The position numbers and the translations under genes are program-made. Source: DRGT01 sp035685445 (GTDB lineage: Archaea; Thermoproteota; Nitrososphaeria; Nitrososphaerales; Nitrosopumilaceae). From it: a DNA stretch of 64,000 bases. The notes beneath the pieces were generated by a model that searched no databases, had not been told where the DNA came from, and saw only the letters and a program-made list of their open reading frames with translations. Of the stretch, positions 42,074-50,856 are shown one piece after another; position 1 is the first letter of the stretch; each line of letters opens with the position of its first letter. The stretch is from contig DASSAK010000008.1 of the NCBI GenBank assembly GCA_035685445.1, positions 1 through 64,000 of the forward strand. The letters are read 5' to 3'.

Positions 42074-42182
42074 ACTCCCAACCTTCCTTTTCATTTTCTA
42101 AAATAATTACCTGACATCATTCATACCATCCTCATACTTTATGAATCAAAGTTTTATCTCATACGAAAATGTTACAATATAG

Positions 42183-42500
42183 ATGATGCTAAGTTTCAAA
42201 ATTCTCAAACTTAACATAAATCAAAGTTATTTTTTTGGAGAGGTAGAATACAAACAACAAGGATTCAAAATTAATGTGCAAAACGAAAGAAGAGGCAAAG
42301 TTCTAAAATTGCCTTTTGGCTTTTCTCCAAAAAAAGAAAGAATGATTGTTAGATTTACCGGTCCTGGCGATATTTTTGTTGAAGACTTTTTGCCATACAA
42401 GGGAGAATCCGAATGGGTAGAAATTGACTCTGATGAAATAACTTACTTTATTGCAGATCATCAGGATCAGTTTGATACTTTAGAAATAATGGATGAATAG
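42183..42500 (+). CDS. unknown soluble 105-residue protein
   Basis: No membrane segment is seen. The sequence is beta-rich with a basic middle (NERRGKVLKLPFGFSPKKERM) and an acidic C-terminus. It lies just after amoB and is followed by a membrane protein. Function unknown. Confidence 0.68.
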   Translation: MMLSFKILKLNINQSYFFGEVEYKQQGFKINVQNERRGKVLKLPFGFSPKKERMIVRFTGPGDIFVEDFLPYKGESEWVEIDSDEITYFIADHQDQFDTLEIMDE

Positions 42501-42540
42501 TCATAGAAACGACTTTAAGTAATTTGTATTGATTCATGAC

Positions 42541-43080
42541 ATGTTTTGGCCTGGAATGGGTGATCCCGCAAAGCGGAAAAAGACTTTACGATTTCTTGGC
42601 ATTACAGCGGCAATTGCTATTTCAGTAGGTCTTGGTAGTTTAGCTATTCAACAATATCTCAATATTGATAATCCTTTGAAAGTTTGTATTGATAATAGAG
42701 ACATTAACTACAAAATTTCTGCAACACTAGAACTATACGTTGATGGTCAAAAAGCTGAGATTCCAGCAAATATTGGAATAGCGGATAGATGTACACATTC
42801 TCTGTACACTTTGTCTAATGATGGAACAATTTATGCAGAATGGGATGAAGAGTATCCATTTGAAATTGGTCACTTTTTCTGGACATGGACTACATATCAT
42901 GAAGGAGGATTCCCAATGAGAGATATGGATCAAGGAAAATCGAAAATAATTGTAAATGGGCAAGAGTCATCCCGTTTCATTAGTGCTCCACTGGAGGATG
43001 GATACCATTATCGAGCCGAATTCATTACAAAGGAATATGATGAATCCAAGGATTCAGACTTTTTGCCACCTGATGCATAA
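42541..43080 (+). CDS. membrane-anchored protein with external domain
   Basis: ATG 42541 gives a short basic start, one hydrophobic helix (FLGITAAIAISVGLGSLA) and a periplasm-side domain of about 150 residues with two Cys (VCIDN, RCTHS) that could form a disulfide. An in-frame TTG at 42529 is possible but less convincing. Its place in the AMO neighbourhood suggests a conserved partner. The family is not recognised. Confidence 0.72.
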   Translation: MFWPGMGDPAKRKKTLRFLGITAAIAISVGLGSLAIQQYLNIDNPLKVCIDNRDINYKISATLELYVDGQKAEIPANIGIADRCTHSLYTLSNDGTIYAEWDEEYPFEIGHFFWTWTTYHEGGFPMRDMDQGKSKIIVNGQESSRFISAPLEDGYHYRAEFITKEYDESKDSDFLPPDA

Positions 43081-43134
43081 TACAGAGAATAGCCAACGCT
43101 AATTCTAGATAAAATAATGAAAAGAAGAAAGGGT

Positions 43135-43404
43135 TTACCAGTATTTTCCGTTGTCTGGAATTAGACCAATACCTTCTCTTTCAAAGTGTCTATCTAATTC
43201 ATCAACCCATCTCTCACGGTTGTCTTTGTATGACCATCCATGGACACGAAGCCAAAATGATATTATTGCTAACAAGAATATTGTGAACATCATTGTGCCA
43301 AAGATGTAAATCATTACATCAAAGAATAATGGGTCATAGTTTGGTCCTAGCTGTCCTGTCAATGATGACAGTATACTAAGGAATATTCCCACGATAGGAG
43401 TCAT
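43135..43404 (-). CDS. small two-helix membrane protein near AMO
   Basis: The 89-residue protein has two hydrophobic helices (GIFLSILSSLTG and FDVMIYIFGTMMFTIFLLAIISFWL) and a charged C-terminal tail ending in IPDNGKYW. TATA-like GTTATATAG (43428-43436) is about 28 bp before the ATG, so it is expressed from its own leaderless promoter like the amo genes. It may be one of the additional archaeal AMO subunits (AmoY/AmoZ), but I cannot confirm this from sequence alone. Confidence 0.78.
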   Translation of the reverse strand: MTPIVGIFLSILSSLTGQLGPNYDPLFFDVMIYIFGTMMFTIFLLAIISFWLRVHGWSYKDNRERWVDELDRHFEREGIGLIPDNGKYW

Positions 43405-43515
43405 TGTTTAGACAACGCTATTAGTGCGTTATATAGATTTCTGCGATTCTCAAAAAAACAGGGATCAGCAATATACACTAGAGATGTGAATAAAATAAGA
43501 AAGAATGGTTCTTGC

Positions 43516-43845
43516 TTAGCCTCTTCCTTGAGCGGCATACTTGCCAGATCTTCCTCTAAAGAAGAATGCTCCAGCGATTCCACCAAAGACTGCACCTGCT
43601 ATAGCTGCAGCACCAAGAACACCATCAGCGTCTAGGTATGGTGTACCAGAACCACTTGCTGGGTTTGCTTCAGCAGCTTCGATTCGACGTCTGGCTAGTT
43701 CAAGGGTTTCTTCAAGTGTGCCAGCACCTGTTTCTCCAGCACCGCCAACATTACCCATGTATTGAGCATATGCAAATCCAATGAATCCCATACTGCCCAC
43801 TGCAACCAGCGTCAACATAATTGATAAAACAATTATTTTTTTCAT
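43516..43845 (-). CDS. small membrane protein near AMO with Gly-rich C-terminal helix
   Basis: The 109-residue protein has an N-terminal signal/anchor (IIVLSIMLTLVAVGSMGFIGFAYA), an external acidic region (ETLELARRRIEAAEANP) and a second helix (GAAAIAGAVFGGIAGAFFF) with a basic end. The two-helix, outside-facing layout fits a small subunit of a membrane enzyme. Its neighbourhood and separate promoter suggest an AMO-linked role (AmoY/AmoZ-type candidate). Confidence 0.76.
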   Translation of the reverse strand: MKKIIVLSIMLTLVAVGSMGFIGFAYAQYMGNVGGAGETGAGTLEETLELARRRIEAAEANPASGSGTPYLDADGVLGAAAIAGAVFGGIAGAFFFRGRSGKYAAQGRG

Positions 43846-43963
43846 AGCGTTTACCTGCTCAGATGAGCTTTATGTTAATATTTAACTTTTCTTTTTACTC
43901 CGGATTTTGATTTTTGGGAAGGGATCAAGTAACGTTTAATTTTGTTCTAAAGTCAGGCAGGAC

Positions 43964-44413
43964 ATGGGACGAATGCATACTCACAGACATGGAAAATCTC
44001 ATTCGATTAGACCTGTAACTGTACGATCACCATCTTGGGTTTCTCAGGATTCAAAGCAGATTGAGGAACTTGTGGCAAAGTATGCAAAAGAGGGTTTAAC
44101 CCCAAGTCAGATTGGAATAAAGCTTCGCGATCAGCATGCAATTCCTCTTGTCAAACCTGTAACAAAAAAAACAATTATGCAGATCTTAGAAGAAAATAAT
44201 CTTAAACCAGAAATTCCTGAAGACTTGGATAACATTGTAAAAAAGGCAGTCGGTTTACAAAGACATCTAAAGTCTAACAAAGGAGATAGTCGAAATGTTA
44301 GATCGCTTGAGCTAATCGAAGCTAAAGTTCACCGATTAGCATCTTATTACAAAAAAACAGGTCAACTTGCTAAAAACTGGAAATATAAATCCGTGGTCGC
44401 TCAACTAGAGTGA
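43964..44413 (+). CDS. rps15: 30S ribosomal protein S15 (S13e/S15p)
   Basis: The 149-residue protein has the eukaryal/archaeal N-terminal extension (MGRMHTHRHGKSHS, SPSWVSQDSKQIEELV) and a uS15 core with HLKSNKGDSRN and YKKTGQLAKNWKY. Its TGA overlaps the ATG of the DHH gene, so it heads the operon running to 48406. Confidence 0.96.
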   Translation: MGRMHTHRHGKSHSIRPVTVRSPSWVSQDSKQIEELVAKYAKEGLTPSQIGIKLRDQHAIPLVKPVTKKTIMQILEENNLKPEIPEDLDNIVKKAVGLQRHLKSNKGDSRNVRSLELIEAKVHRLASYYKKTGQLAKNWKYKSVVAQLE

Positions 44414-45831
44414 TGGCAAAAGATCTCACTGAATCGCTTTCATATTTTCACGATAAGATTTTTGATTGCATTAAATCAAACAAATCAATTTTTGTTTTAA
44501 CACATATTGATTGTGATGGTCTAAGTTCTGGCAGCATAATTACCAAAGCACTAATTCGAGCAGGTGCAAATTGTACTGTTCGGACAACAAAAGAGTTAAA
44601 CAAATCTGTTATTTCGAATCTTCAAAAAAATTCTAGAGATTTGCATATAATAACTGATCTTGGTGGAGGGTTTGCAAAAGACCTCGATGAAAATCTTGGC
44701 GACAACTGGATGGTTTTGGATCATCATGAAATTTCAGAAGACGAACATGAAAATGAAAGAATGGTTAATGCATGGAAGTTTGGGATTGATGGAGGTACAG
44801 AAATTTGTGCCGGCGGAATGGCATATTTAGCCGCAAATTCCCTTGATAGTAAAAATTCGGATCTTTCTCCAATAGCAATAGTTTCAGCTTTGGGAGATAG
44901 ACAAGACCAAGGTGAAAAAAAATCCTTTAGAGGAAAAAATTTGGAAATTGCAAAAACTGCAAAAAAAGAAGGTCTACTTGAAATAGACTTGGATTTATTA
45001 TTGGTTGGCAGAGAAACAAGACCTCTTCCTGATGCACTTGCATTTACATCTCAACCATTTATTGAGGGACTAACATGGAACAGAGATGCATGTCTTTCTT
45101 TGATAAATTCTGCAGGAATCAAGGTAAAGGATGGACAAAGATGGAGAGTGCCAGCTGAATTATCTGAAGACGAGAAAAGAATACTCATTGAAGGAATTAC
45201 CAAAGTCACTGCAGGAAAAGATGCCACCGACATAATGGAAGAATTGATTGGATACACATACTCTTTTCCAAGAGAAGATAGAAGAAGTTTTTTGCGAGAT
45301 GGCCGAGACTTTGCCACAATGCTAAATTCTTGTGGAAGAATCAGCAAAGCTGGTGTTGGAATAGCAATTTGTATGGGCGATAGAAATAAGCTTCTTCAAG
45401 AGGGAGAAAACATTCTAACAGAGTACAGAAAAATGATAAGAAATTACATGAATATTTTAGCGAATGAAAGATGGAGGATTTCTGATAACAAAAATTGTGT
45501 TTTGGTAAACGGAGAAGGTGTCATTCCTGAAACTATGTCCGGTACAATATCATCTCTAATTGCAGGTTCTCCAAAAAATTCTGGAAAAATCATAATACTT
45601 AGAACAAATGGAGATGAAGGGACAATCAAGTTCTCATCAAGAAAATCATTTTCTTGCAAATCAAATGTAAATCTAAGTGAATTGATGAGACATGGAGCTG
45701 AGAAATTTGATGGTGTGGGTGGAGGGCATGATGCAGCCGCAGGTGCCAGAATAACTAAAGACAAATTGGATGGGTTCTTGGACTATCTAGAAGCAAATGT
45801 CATTAACGTGCAAAGTTCAAGTAACTCTTGA
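44413..45831 (+). CDS. DHH-family phosphoesterase (RecJ-like)
   Basis: The 472-residue protein has the DHH motifs: VLTHIDCDGLSSG (about 31-43), ITDLGGG, VLDHHEIS (DHH) and the late GGHDAAAGA of the DHHA1 domain. Archaeal relatives are 5'-3' exonucleases bound to the GINS replication complex (GAN) or RNA/nucleotide phosphodiesterases. I use ATG 44413, which overlaps the S15 stop, over a preceding GTG. Its 3' end overlaps the Pcc1 gene by 35 bp. Confidence 0.88.
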   Translation: MAKDLTESLSYFHDKIFDCIKSNKSIFVLTHIDCDGLSSGSIITKALIRAGANCTVRTTKELNKSVISNLQKNSRDLHIITDLGGGFAKDLDENLGDNWMVLDHHEISEDEHENERMVNAWKFGIDGGTEICAGGMAYLAANSLDSKNSDLSPIAIVSALGDRQDQGEKKSFRGKNLEIAKTAKKEGLLEIDLDLLLVGRETRPLPDALAFTSQPFIEGLTWNRDACLSLINSAGIKVKDGQRWRVPAELSEDEKRILIEGITKVTAGKDATDIMEELIGYTYSFPREDRRSFLRDGRDFATMLNSCGRISKAGVGIAICMGDRNKLLQEGENILTEYRKMIRNYMNILANERWRISDNKNCVLVNGEGVIPETMSGTISSLIAGSPKNSGKIIILRTNGDEGTIKFSSRKSFSCKSNVNLSELMRHGAEKFDGVGGGHDAAAGARITKDKLDGFLDYLEANVINVQSSSNS

Positions 45832-46039
45832 TAATATTTCTGAAAAAAAGGCCAAAACCGTTAGAAAAGCTCTTGAACCTGACAATGTGAATTTTCCAGA
45901 AAACTTGACTCTAGAACTAGAAAATTTTGATAACAAACTTGTTTTTAATTTTCAAAGTCAAGGGAATATGAAAAAATTGATTGCCACAGTAGATGAGGTT
46001 TTAGAACATGTGCAATTAGCACTAAAAGTGATTGAATAA
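45797..46039 (+). CDS. pcc1: KEOPS complex subunit Pcc1
   Basis: The 80-residue alpha/beta protein shows the Pcc1 layout: an N-terminal strand pair (KVQVTLDNIS), a helix with AKTVRKALEPDN, and a C-terminal helix IATVDEVLEHVQLALKVI. Pcc1 dimerises and bridges the Kae1 subunits, which form t6A37. ATG 45797 overlaps the end of the DHH gene; the serS ATG overlaps its stop. Confidence 0.85.
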   Translation: MSLTCKVQVTLDNISEKKAKTVRKALEPDNVNFPENLTLELENFDNKLVFNFQSQGNMKKLIATVDEVLEHVQLALKVIE

Positions 46040-47301
46040 TGTTAGACCCAAAGATTCTCAGAGACAATCCTGATAAAATTCGTAAGATGTTAAAAGACAG
46101 ATTTGTTGAATTTGATATCGATGCACTAGTTGATGCAGACAAAAAAAGAAGAGAATTCATAATTAAAACGGATGAGTTAAGAAAAAAGAAAAACCGAGTT
46201 TCTTTACAAATTTCAGAAAAGAAAAAGGCAGGAAAAGATATTTCTCAAATTTTAGATGAGATGAAAAAGGTTTCATCAGACCTTGAATCACTTGAAAAAA
46301 CTCAAACAAATATTGAACAAGAGTATTCAAAGCTTGCTTACACAATTCCAAATCTAATTCATGAATCAGTCCCTATCGGAAAAGATGAGACCGCAAATAA
46401 AGAAATTAGAAAATGGGGAAATATTCCAGAATTTAATTTTCAGATTCAAGACCATGTTGATCTATCAGATAATTTAGATTTGGTTGATTTAGAACGTGCA
46501 GCAAAAGTCTCTGGTGCAAGATTTTATTATCTTAGAAACGATCTAGTTAGATTAAACCAAGCATTGATAAATTTTGCACTAGATTTCCTTTCTGAAAAAA
46601 ATTATTCTCCGGTGCAGCCTCCTTACCTCATTAAAAGAAAAGCAATGGAAGGCGCTATTATTGCTGAAGACTTCGAGGATGTGATTTACAAAATTCAAGA
46701 CGAGGATCTGTATCTTATTGGAACATCAGAGCATGCAATGGCTGCAATGCATTCTGGTGAAATTATTGAAGGCAACATACTACCATTAAGATATGCTGGA
46801 ATTAGTCCTTGTTTTAGAAAAGAAGCTGGGGCACATGGAAAAGATCAAAAAGGAATCTTTAGAGTTCACCAGTTTGAGAAAGTTGAACAATTTGTTTTTT
46901 CAAGACCTGAAGAATCTTGGAATGAACATGAAAGAATGATTCAAACAGCTGAGGAATTCTATCAAAAGTTAGAGATTCCACATAAAGTAATGCTTCTTTC
47001 AAGTGGAGATATGGGAAAAGTTTCTGCTAAAACTTATGACATTGAAGCATGGATGGCAGGACAAAATGCTTACAGGGAAATTGTTTCTTGTTCTAATTGT
47101 CTTGATTATCAAGCTAGAAGGCTAAAGATTAGATTCAGAGATAAAACAAATGAAGATACACAATATCTTCACACTTTAAACAGTACTCTAATTGCAACTT
47201 CTAGAGTTTTGGTTTCAATTTTAGAAAATTTTCAAACTAAAGACGGTCACATCAAAGTACCAAAAGCTTTGAAAAACTATATTGGAAAATCCACAATCTA
47301 G
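46039..47301 (+). CDS. serS: seryl-tRNA synthetase
   Basis: The 420-residue class II enzyme has the N-terminal coiled-coil arm (about 30-100), the common archaeal/bacterial type GTSEHAMAAMHSGE, motif 2 ISPCFRKEAGAHG with EKVEQFVF, and motif 3 LNSTLIATSRVL. It is not the rare methanogen-type SerRS. It belongs to the S15 operon. Confidence 0.96.
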   Translation: MLDPKILRDNPDKIRKMLKDRFVEFDIDALVDADKKRREFIIKTDELRKKKNRVSLQISEKKKAGKDISQILDEMKKVSSDLESLEKTQTNIEQEYSKLAYTIPNLIHESVPIGKDETANKEIRKWGNIPEFNFQIQDHVDLSDNLDLVDLERAAKVSGARFYYLRNDLVRLNQALINFALDFLSEKNYSPVQPPYLIKRKAMEGAIIAEDFEDVIYKIQDEDLYLIGTSEHAMAAMHSGEIIEGNILPLRYAGISPCFRKEAGAHGKDQKGIFRVHQFEKVEQFVFSRPEESWNEHERMIQTAEEFYQKLEIPHKVMLLSSGDMGKVSAKTYDIEAWMAGQNAYREIVSCSNCLDYQARRLKIRFRDKTNEDTQYLHTLNSTLIATSRVLVSILENFQTKDGHIKVPKALKNYIGKSTI

Positions 47302-47341
47302 TCACATACCCTTATATTTTGGATTCAAAGGTCGTTACTAA

Positions 47342-47953
47342 TTGGCACGTAGAAAAACTAGAGTAAAAGACAAATGGAGAGAGAAAAAGTGGGTTACTGT
47401 CATAGCACCAGATTCATTTAACAACGTACCAGTTGCATACATTCCAATTACAGATGAAGAAAACGCGGTTGGAAGAGTAGTAGATGTCACATTATTTGAC
47501 ATTCTAAAGGGAGATCCATCCCAACACCAATACAAAATATTCTTCCAAATTAGCAAAGTTGAAGGTGAAAAAGCCTATTCAATTTTCAAAAAATTTGAAT
47601 ATGCAAAAGAATTTTTACGTAGCCTTGTTAGAAGAGGGTCTTCCAAAGTAAATTTTATCGTTGATATAAAAACAAAAGATGGATACATTTTCAGATTAAA
47701 GATAATAGCATTAACACATAGACAACTAAATACTTCAAGAAAACATGCCCTTAGATTAATTGCAAAGGATGTTATTGAAAAAACTGTTCCTCAAATGACA
47801 ATTGACCAATTTGTACAGGCAACATGCTATGGAAAAATAAATTCGGACATAATGGCAGCTGCCAAGAAATTAATTAGAATTAGACACGTAGGACTTGAAA
47901 AAGTAAAGTTAGTAAGAACTGCAGAAAAAGAAATTGCACTTCTTAAAGCGTAA
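47342..47953 (+). CDS. rps3ae: 30S ribosomal protein S3Ae
   Basis: The archaeal/eukaryal-specific eS1: ARRKTRVKDKWREKKWVTV at the start, FRLKIIALTHRQLNTSRKHA in the middle. The 203-residue length is normal. It starts at TTG and is 40 bp after serS. Confidence 0.95.
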   Translation: MARRKTRVKDKWREKKWVTVIAPDSFNNVPVAYIPITDEENAVGRVVDVTLFDILKGDPSQHQYKIFFQISKVEGEKAYSIFKKFEYAKEFLRSLVRRGSSKVNFIVDIKTKDGYIFRLKIIALTHRQLNTSRKHALRLIAKDVIEKTVPQMTIDQFVQATCYGKINSDIMAAAKKLIRIRHVGLEKVKLVRTAEKEIALLKA

Positions 47954-47977
47954 AGTTATTGATTTTTCCAATCATAA

Positions 47978-48406
47978 ATGAATGCTAAAATTGAAGTAAC
48001 TGTAAATGTGATAGTTCATGCAACAGAAGACATTACAAAATTTTTTAATGCATTTGAGGAGCTATTTCAAATAAAACAGGATGAGTTTGACATTCAGAAT
48101 TTGAAAGGTCATTTTGATAATCCAATAACCACGTTACAGACAAAGATTACAAAAAAAGATGCAAAAAATTTTGTTGAAAAGTTGATTGTCAATTTGCCAA
48201 AAGTGCAACAAAATGAATTACTGGAAAATTTGGAAGAAAGAATTCACAATTCTGCATTTCATTTAAGATTAGATAAACAAAAGTTGGTTACAAGAAAACT
48301 GGACTTGAGGGATAAAGATCCTGTTAAGATAAAAATTTTTACCCCAATCTATAACAAAAAAGATACGGCTAAAATTTATTCAGAACTTTTGAAAGCAACC
48401 AACTAG
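47978..48406 (+). CDS. COG1325-type RNA-binding protein (predicted exosome-linked)
   Basis: The 142 residues carry the PF01877 pattern: NVIVHATEDITKFFNAFEEL, then a GHFDNPI turn, and HLRLDKQKLVTRKLDL at the C-terminal third. Members are small ferredoxin-like RNA-binding proteins linked to the archaeal exosome by gene context. It is the last gene of the S15-SerS-S3Ae operon. Confidence 0.85.
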   Translation: MNAKIEVTVNVIVHATEDITKFFNAFEELFQIKQDEFDIQNLKGHFDNPITTLQTKITKKDAKNFVEKLIVNLPKVQQNELLENLEERIHNSAFHLRLDKQKLVTRKLDLRDKDPVKIKIFTPIYNKKDTAKIYSELLKATN

Positions 48407-48431
48407 AATAAATAAGAATTAGTTGTAATCA

Positions 48432-48502
48432 GGTCGGGAATGAGGAGATAATAGCCGCTCCAGTCTGAGCTATTGCCTTGAAGACGCCGCGACGATCCGA
48501 CC
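48432..48502 (+). ncRNA. structured small RNA candidate (about 71 nt)
   Basis: This intergenic stretch has much higher GC than its flanks. Its ends pair (GGTCGG/CCGACC), and an internal hairpin AATAGC/GCTATT encloses CGCTCCAGTCTGA. A TATA-like AATAAATAA lies about 20-25 bp upstream and a T6 run follows at about 48508, as for an independently transcribed RNA. Possible box C/D-like elements (ATGAGGA, CTGA, TTGAAGA) are present but imperfect, and no T arm is seen, so it is not a tRNA. Family unknown. Confidence 0.58.
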
Positions 48503-48563
48503 CAAAATTTTTTGATCTGAAATAACAAGATTATTTTAAATATCTATTAACGTGGGAATGATT

Positions 48564-50021
48564 GTGTCAGATTTCGATGTAATTGTAGCGGGTGGAGGAT
48601 TAGCAGGTACTGTAGCAGCTCAGTCTGTAGCACATTATTCAAAGCAAGGATTAAAAATTCTGGTCATTGACAGAAGTTCTAGCCATTTACCAGGACAAAA
48701 AAGTGTTAGCGGATGGATATGTGGTGATGCAGTAAGCAAAGAAGCCGTTGACTTCATGACAGAGCGCATCAAAGTTCCGTGGACTGAACCAGAAATTGAA
48801 CATAAAGTAAAAGGAGTCATGGCATTTTCGCCAGACAGAGAAACTTCAATTCCCTTTGATGGAGATGGTTACATGCTCAATAGGCAAAAACTCCCTGAGC
48901 ATCAGAATGAAAGAGCAAGAAAAATGGGAATTGAGTTTGATTTTGAAGTTAATCTAACAGGTTTACTTTATGATAATGGTCAAGTAAGTGGAGTTAAAGG
49001 AGTAGATAACAAAAACAAACAACCGTACAAAAAAACTGCCAAAATTGTAATTGATGCGACAGGCATTACCTCAATGTTGAGAAATCAATTACAAAATTCT
49101 GACAAGATGGAAAAGAAAATTGATCGCCGAGATGTTGAATCAACTGGAAGGCATATCATGTATTTTGAAAATGGTGAAAAAGATTTATCTGAATTTGACC
49201 CCGATTATTGTATTATTCATTTAGATCAAGATATTGCTCCTGGTGGTTATGGTTGGGTTTTTCCAAAAGGTGAGAATAAAGTAAACATTGGATTAGGTGT
49301 TGAAAAAACACTTTTGGAAAAAAGAAACAAAAGATTAGGAAAAAACGATAATGTTTCTATGTTAATTAATGAGTATGTTAAAAGAAATAAAGCGATAAAA
49401 AATCCGAAGCTTTCAACAGACCCAGAAGACAAAAATAATGCAACCGGTAATTTCCAAGTTTCTGTTAGAAGACAAAATGATTGTATGGTTGCAAATGGGT
49501 ACATGCTTGTTGGAGATTCTGCATGGATGCCAAAACCACTTGATGCAGGAGGAATTGGGCCTGCATTAGTTGCAGGAACAATTATTGGAAAATGCGTGGT
49601 AGATGCAATTCAATCAGGTGATTTAACTGAGAAAGGGTTATGGAAGTATAACAAAGAATTCATCAATGAATATGGTTACAAAACTGCAGGTCTGGAATTA
49701 TTTAGGAGATTAATTCAAACTCTAACAAACGAACAGATTAGTTATGGAATGAAACATTTTTTGGGAAATCTTGATGTTGAAGCAATTTCAAAAGGTGAAC
49801 ACCCAGATTTTAGCAGTTTAGGTAAATTAGGAATGATTATTCGTGGTGCGCTAAACAAAAAACTTGCCAATGGACTCAAATACACTACTCAACAAAACAG
49901 ATGGCTTACGGAGCATTATTACAACTATCCTGAAACTCCAGAGGGATTCTACGAATGGAGTAAGAAATTACACTCTGTATTAGACGAGTCTAATGCCAAA
50001 TTAGTGGCCTTTCAGAACTAA
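48564..50021 (+). CDS. geranylgeranyl reductase-family FAD protein
   Basis: The protein begins SDFDVIVAGGGLAGTVAAQ (FAD-binding GxGxxG, residues 2-20), with a conserved VSGWICGDAVSKEAV loop and the late GDSAWMPKPLDAGGIGPAL. Such enzymes saturate the isoprenoid chains of membrane lipids. I place the start at GTG 48564, because a TATA (TTTAAATAT, 48535-48543) is centred 25 bp upstream; ATG 48558 and GTG 48552 are alternatives. It is monocistronic or leads the MoxR/VWA genes. Confidence 0.85.
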   Translation: MSDFDVIVAGGGLAGTVAAQSVAHYSKQGLKILVIDRSSSHLPGQKSVSGWICGDAVSKEAVDFMTERIKVPWTEPEIEHKVKGVMAFSPDRETSIPFDGDGYMLNRQKLPEHQNERARKMGIEFDFEVNLTGLLYDNGQVSGVKGVDNKNKQPYKKTAKIVIDATGITSMLRNQLQNSDKMEKKIDRRDVESTGRHIMYFENGEKDLSEFDPDYCIIHLDQDIAPGGYGWVFPKGENKVNIGLGVEKTLLEKRNKRLGKNDNVSMLINEYVKRNKAIKNPKLSTDPEDKNNATGNFQVSVRRQNDCMVANGYMLVGDSAWMPKPLDAGGIGPALVAGTIIGKCVVDAIQSGDLTEKGLWKYNKEFINEYGYKTAGLELFRRLIQTLTNEQISYGMKHFLGNLDVEAISKGEHPDFSSLGKLGMIIRGALNKKLANGLKYTTQQNRWLTEHYYNYPETPEGFYEWSKKLHSVLDESNAKLVAFQN

Positions 50022-50052
50022 GACTTATTTGTAAAAAAAGTCCCAATTACAA

Positions 50053-50856
50053 TTGACATTGTTACAAGAAACAAGCTATCTAGATTGGAATAATTCTATT
50101 AATATTCTAAACAAAGCATATGAGGCAGGATTATTTGTTCTTATTATAGGTCCAAAAGGAACTGGCAAAACAACTTTGGTGAGAGATTTTGCAAAAAGAA
50201 AATCAAAAAAACTTGAAACAATAAATTTTAGCCTTAGAACTAGAGAAAGTCATCTAGTTGGAACAAAAACTCTAACAGAAGGATCTGTTGGTTTTGATGA
50301 AGGAATTTTGATAAAATCAATGAAAGAAGGAGGTATATTATATCTTGATGAGATAAACTCTGCTGAAGCAGATGTTTTACTAAGATTAGATGAAGCATTA
50401 GATGACAGACGTCAAGTTGTTCTAAAAGAAGCGACTGGTGAGATAATTAATGCACATAAAGATTGGTTTGTTGTTGCAACAATTAATCCACTTACACATG
50501 TTGGAACAAAAGAATTACCACCACAGCTTCTAAGCCGATTTCCAGTAAGAATTAGACTTGAATATCCACCAGAAGAGATTGAATTACAAATTGTAAAAAA
50601 ATATGTTTCTGAAAATCATGATAAAGAACTCATTCAGGGAATAAAACTTGCAAATAATTTGCGTCAAGCAGCTGCAGTTGAAGAATTGTATTATTCACCT
50701 AGTCTTAGAGAAACCATTTCTTATGGTAAAATGCTTGATTCAGGAATTACTCCTAAAGAAGCTGCAAACATAGTTTTTGGAAACGTATATGCACAATGGG
50801 GAAATGTGGAATATCAAAAAGTAAGTGACATCATAACCTCAATGTTTGGTAACTAG
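50053..50856 (+). CDS. MoxR-type AAA ATPase (NirQ/NorQ-like)
   Basis: The 267-residue AAA protein has Walker A GPKGTGKTT (about 33-41), Walker B ILYLDEINSA (about 92-102) and sensor VATINPL. It ends just before a VWA gene, the usual pairing for MoxR/CbbQ chaperones that load metals or activate enzymes. The start TTG gives TLLQETSY. Confidence 0.9.
   Translation: MTLLQETSYLDWNNSINILNKAYEAGLFVLIIGPKGTGKTTLVRDFAKRKSKKLETINFSLRTRESHLVGTKTLTEGSVGFDEGILIKSMKEGGILYLDEINSAEADVLLRLDEALDDRRQVVLKEATGEIINAHKDWFVVATINPLTHVGTKELPPQLLSRFPVRIRLEYPPEEIELQIVKKYVSENHDKELIQGIKLANNLRQAAAVEELYYSPSLRETISYGKMLDSGITPKEAANIVFGNVYAQWGNVEYQKVSDIITSMFGN

Noticed and set aside
48432..48502. Permuted or split tRNA
   Set aside because: On the minus strand AGCTCAGACTGGAGC looks like a D arm, but there is no TTCRANT T loop and no matching acceptor with discriminator, so I call it an unassigned RNA.
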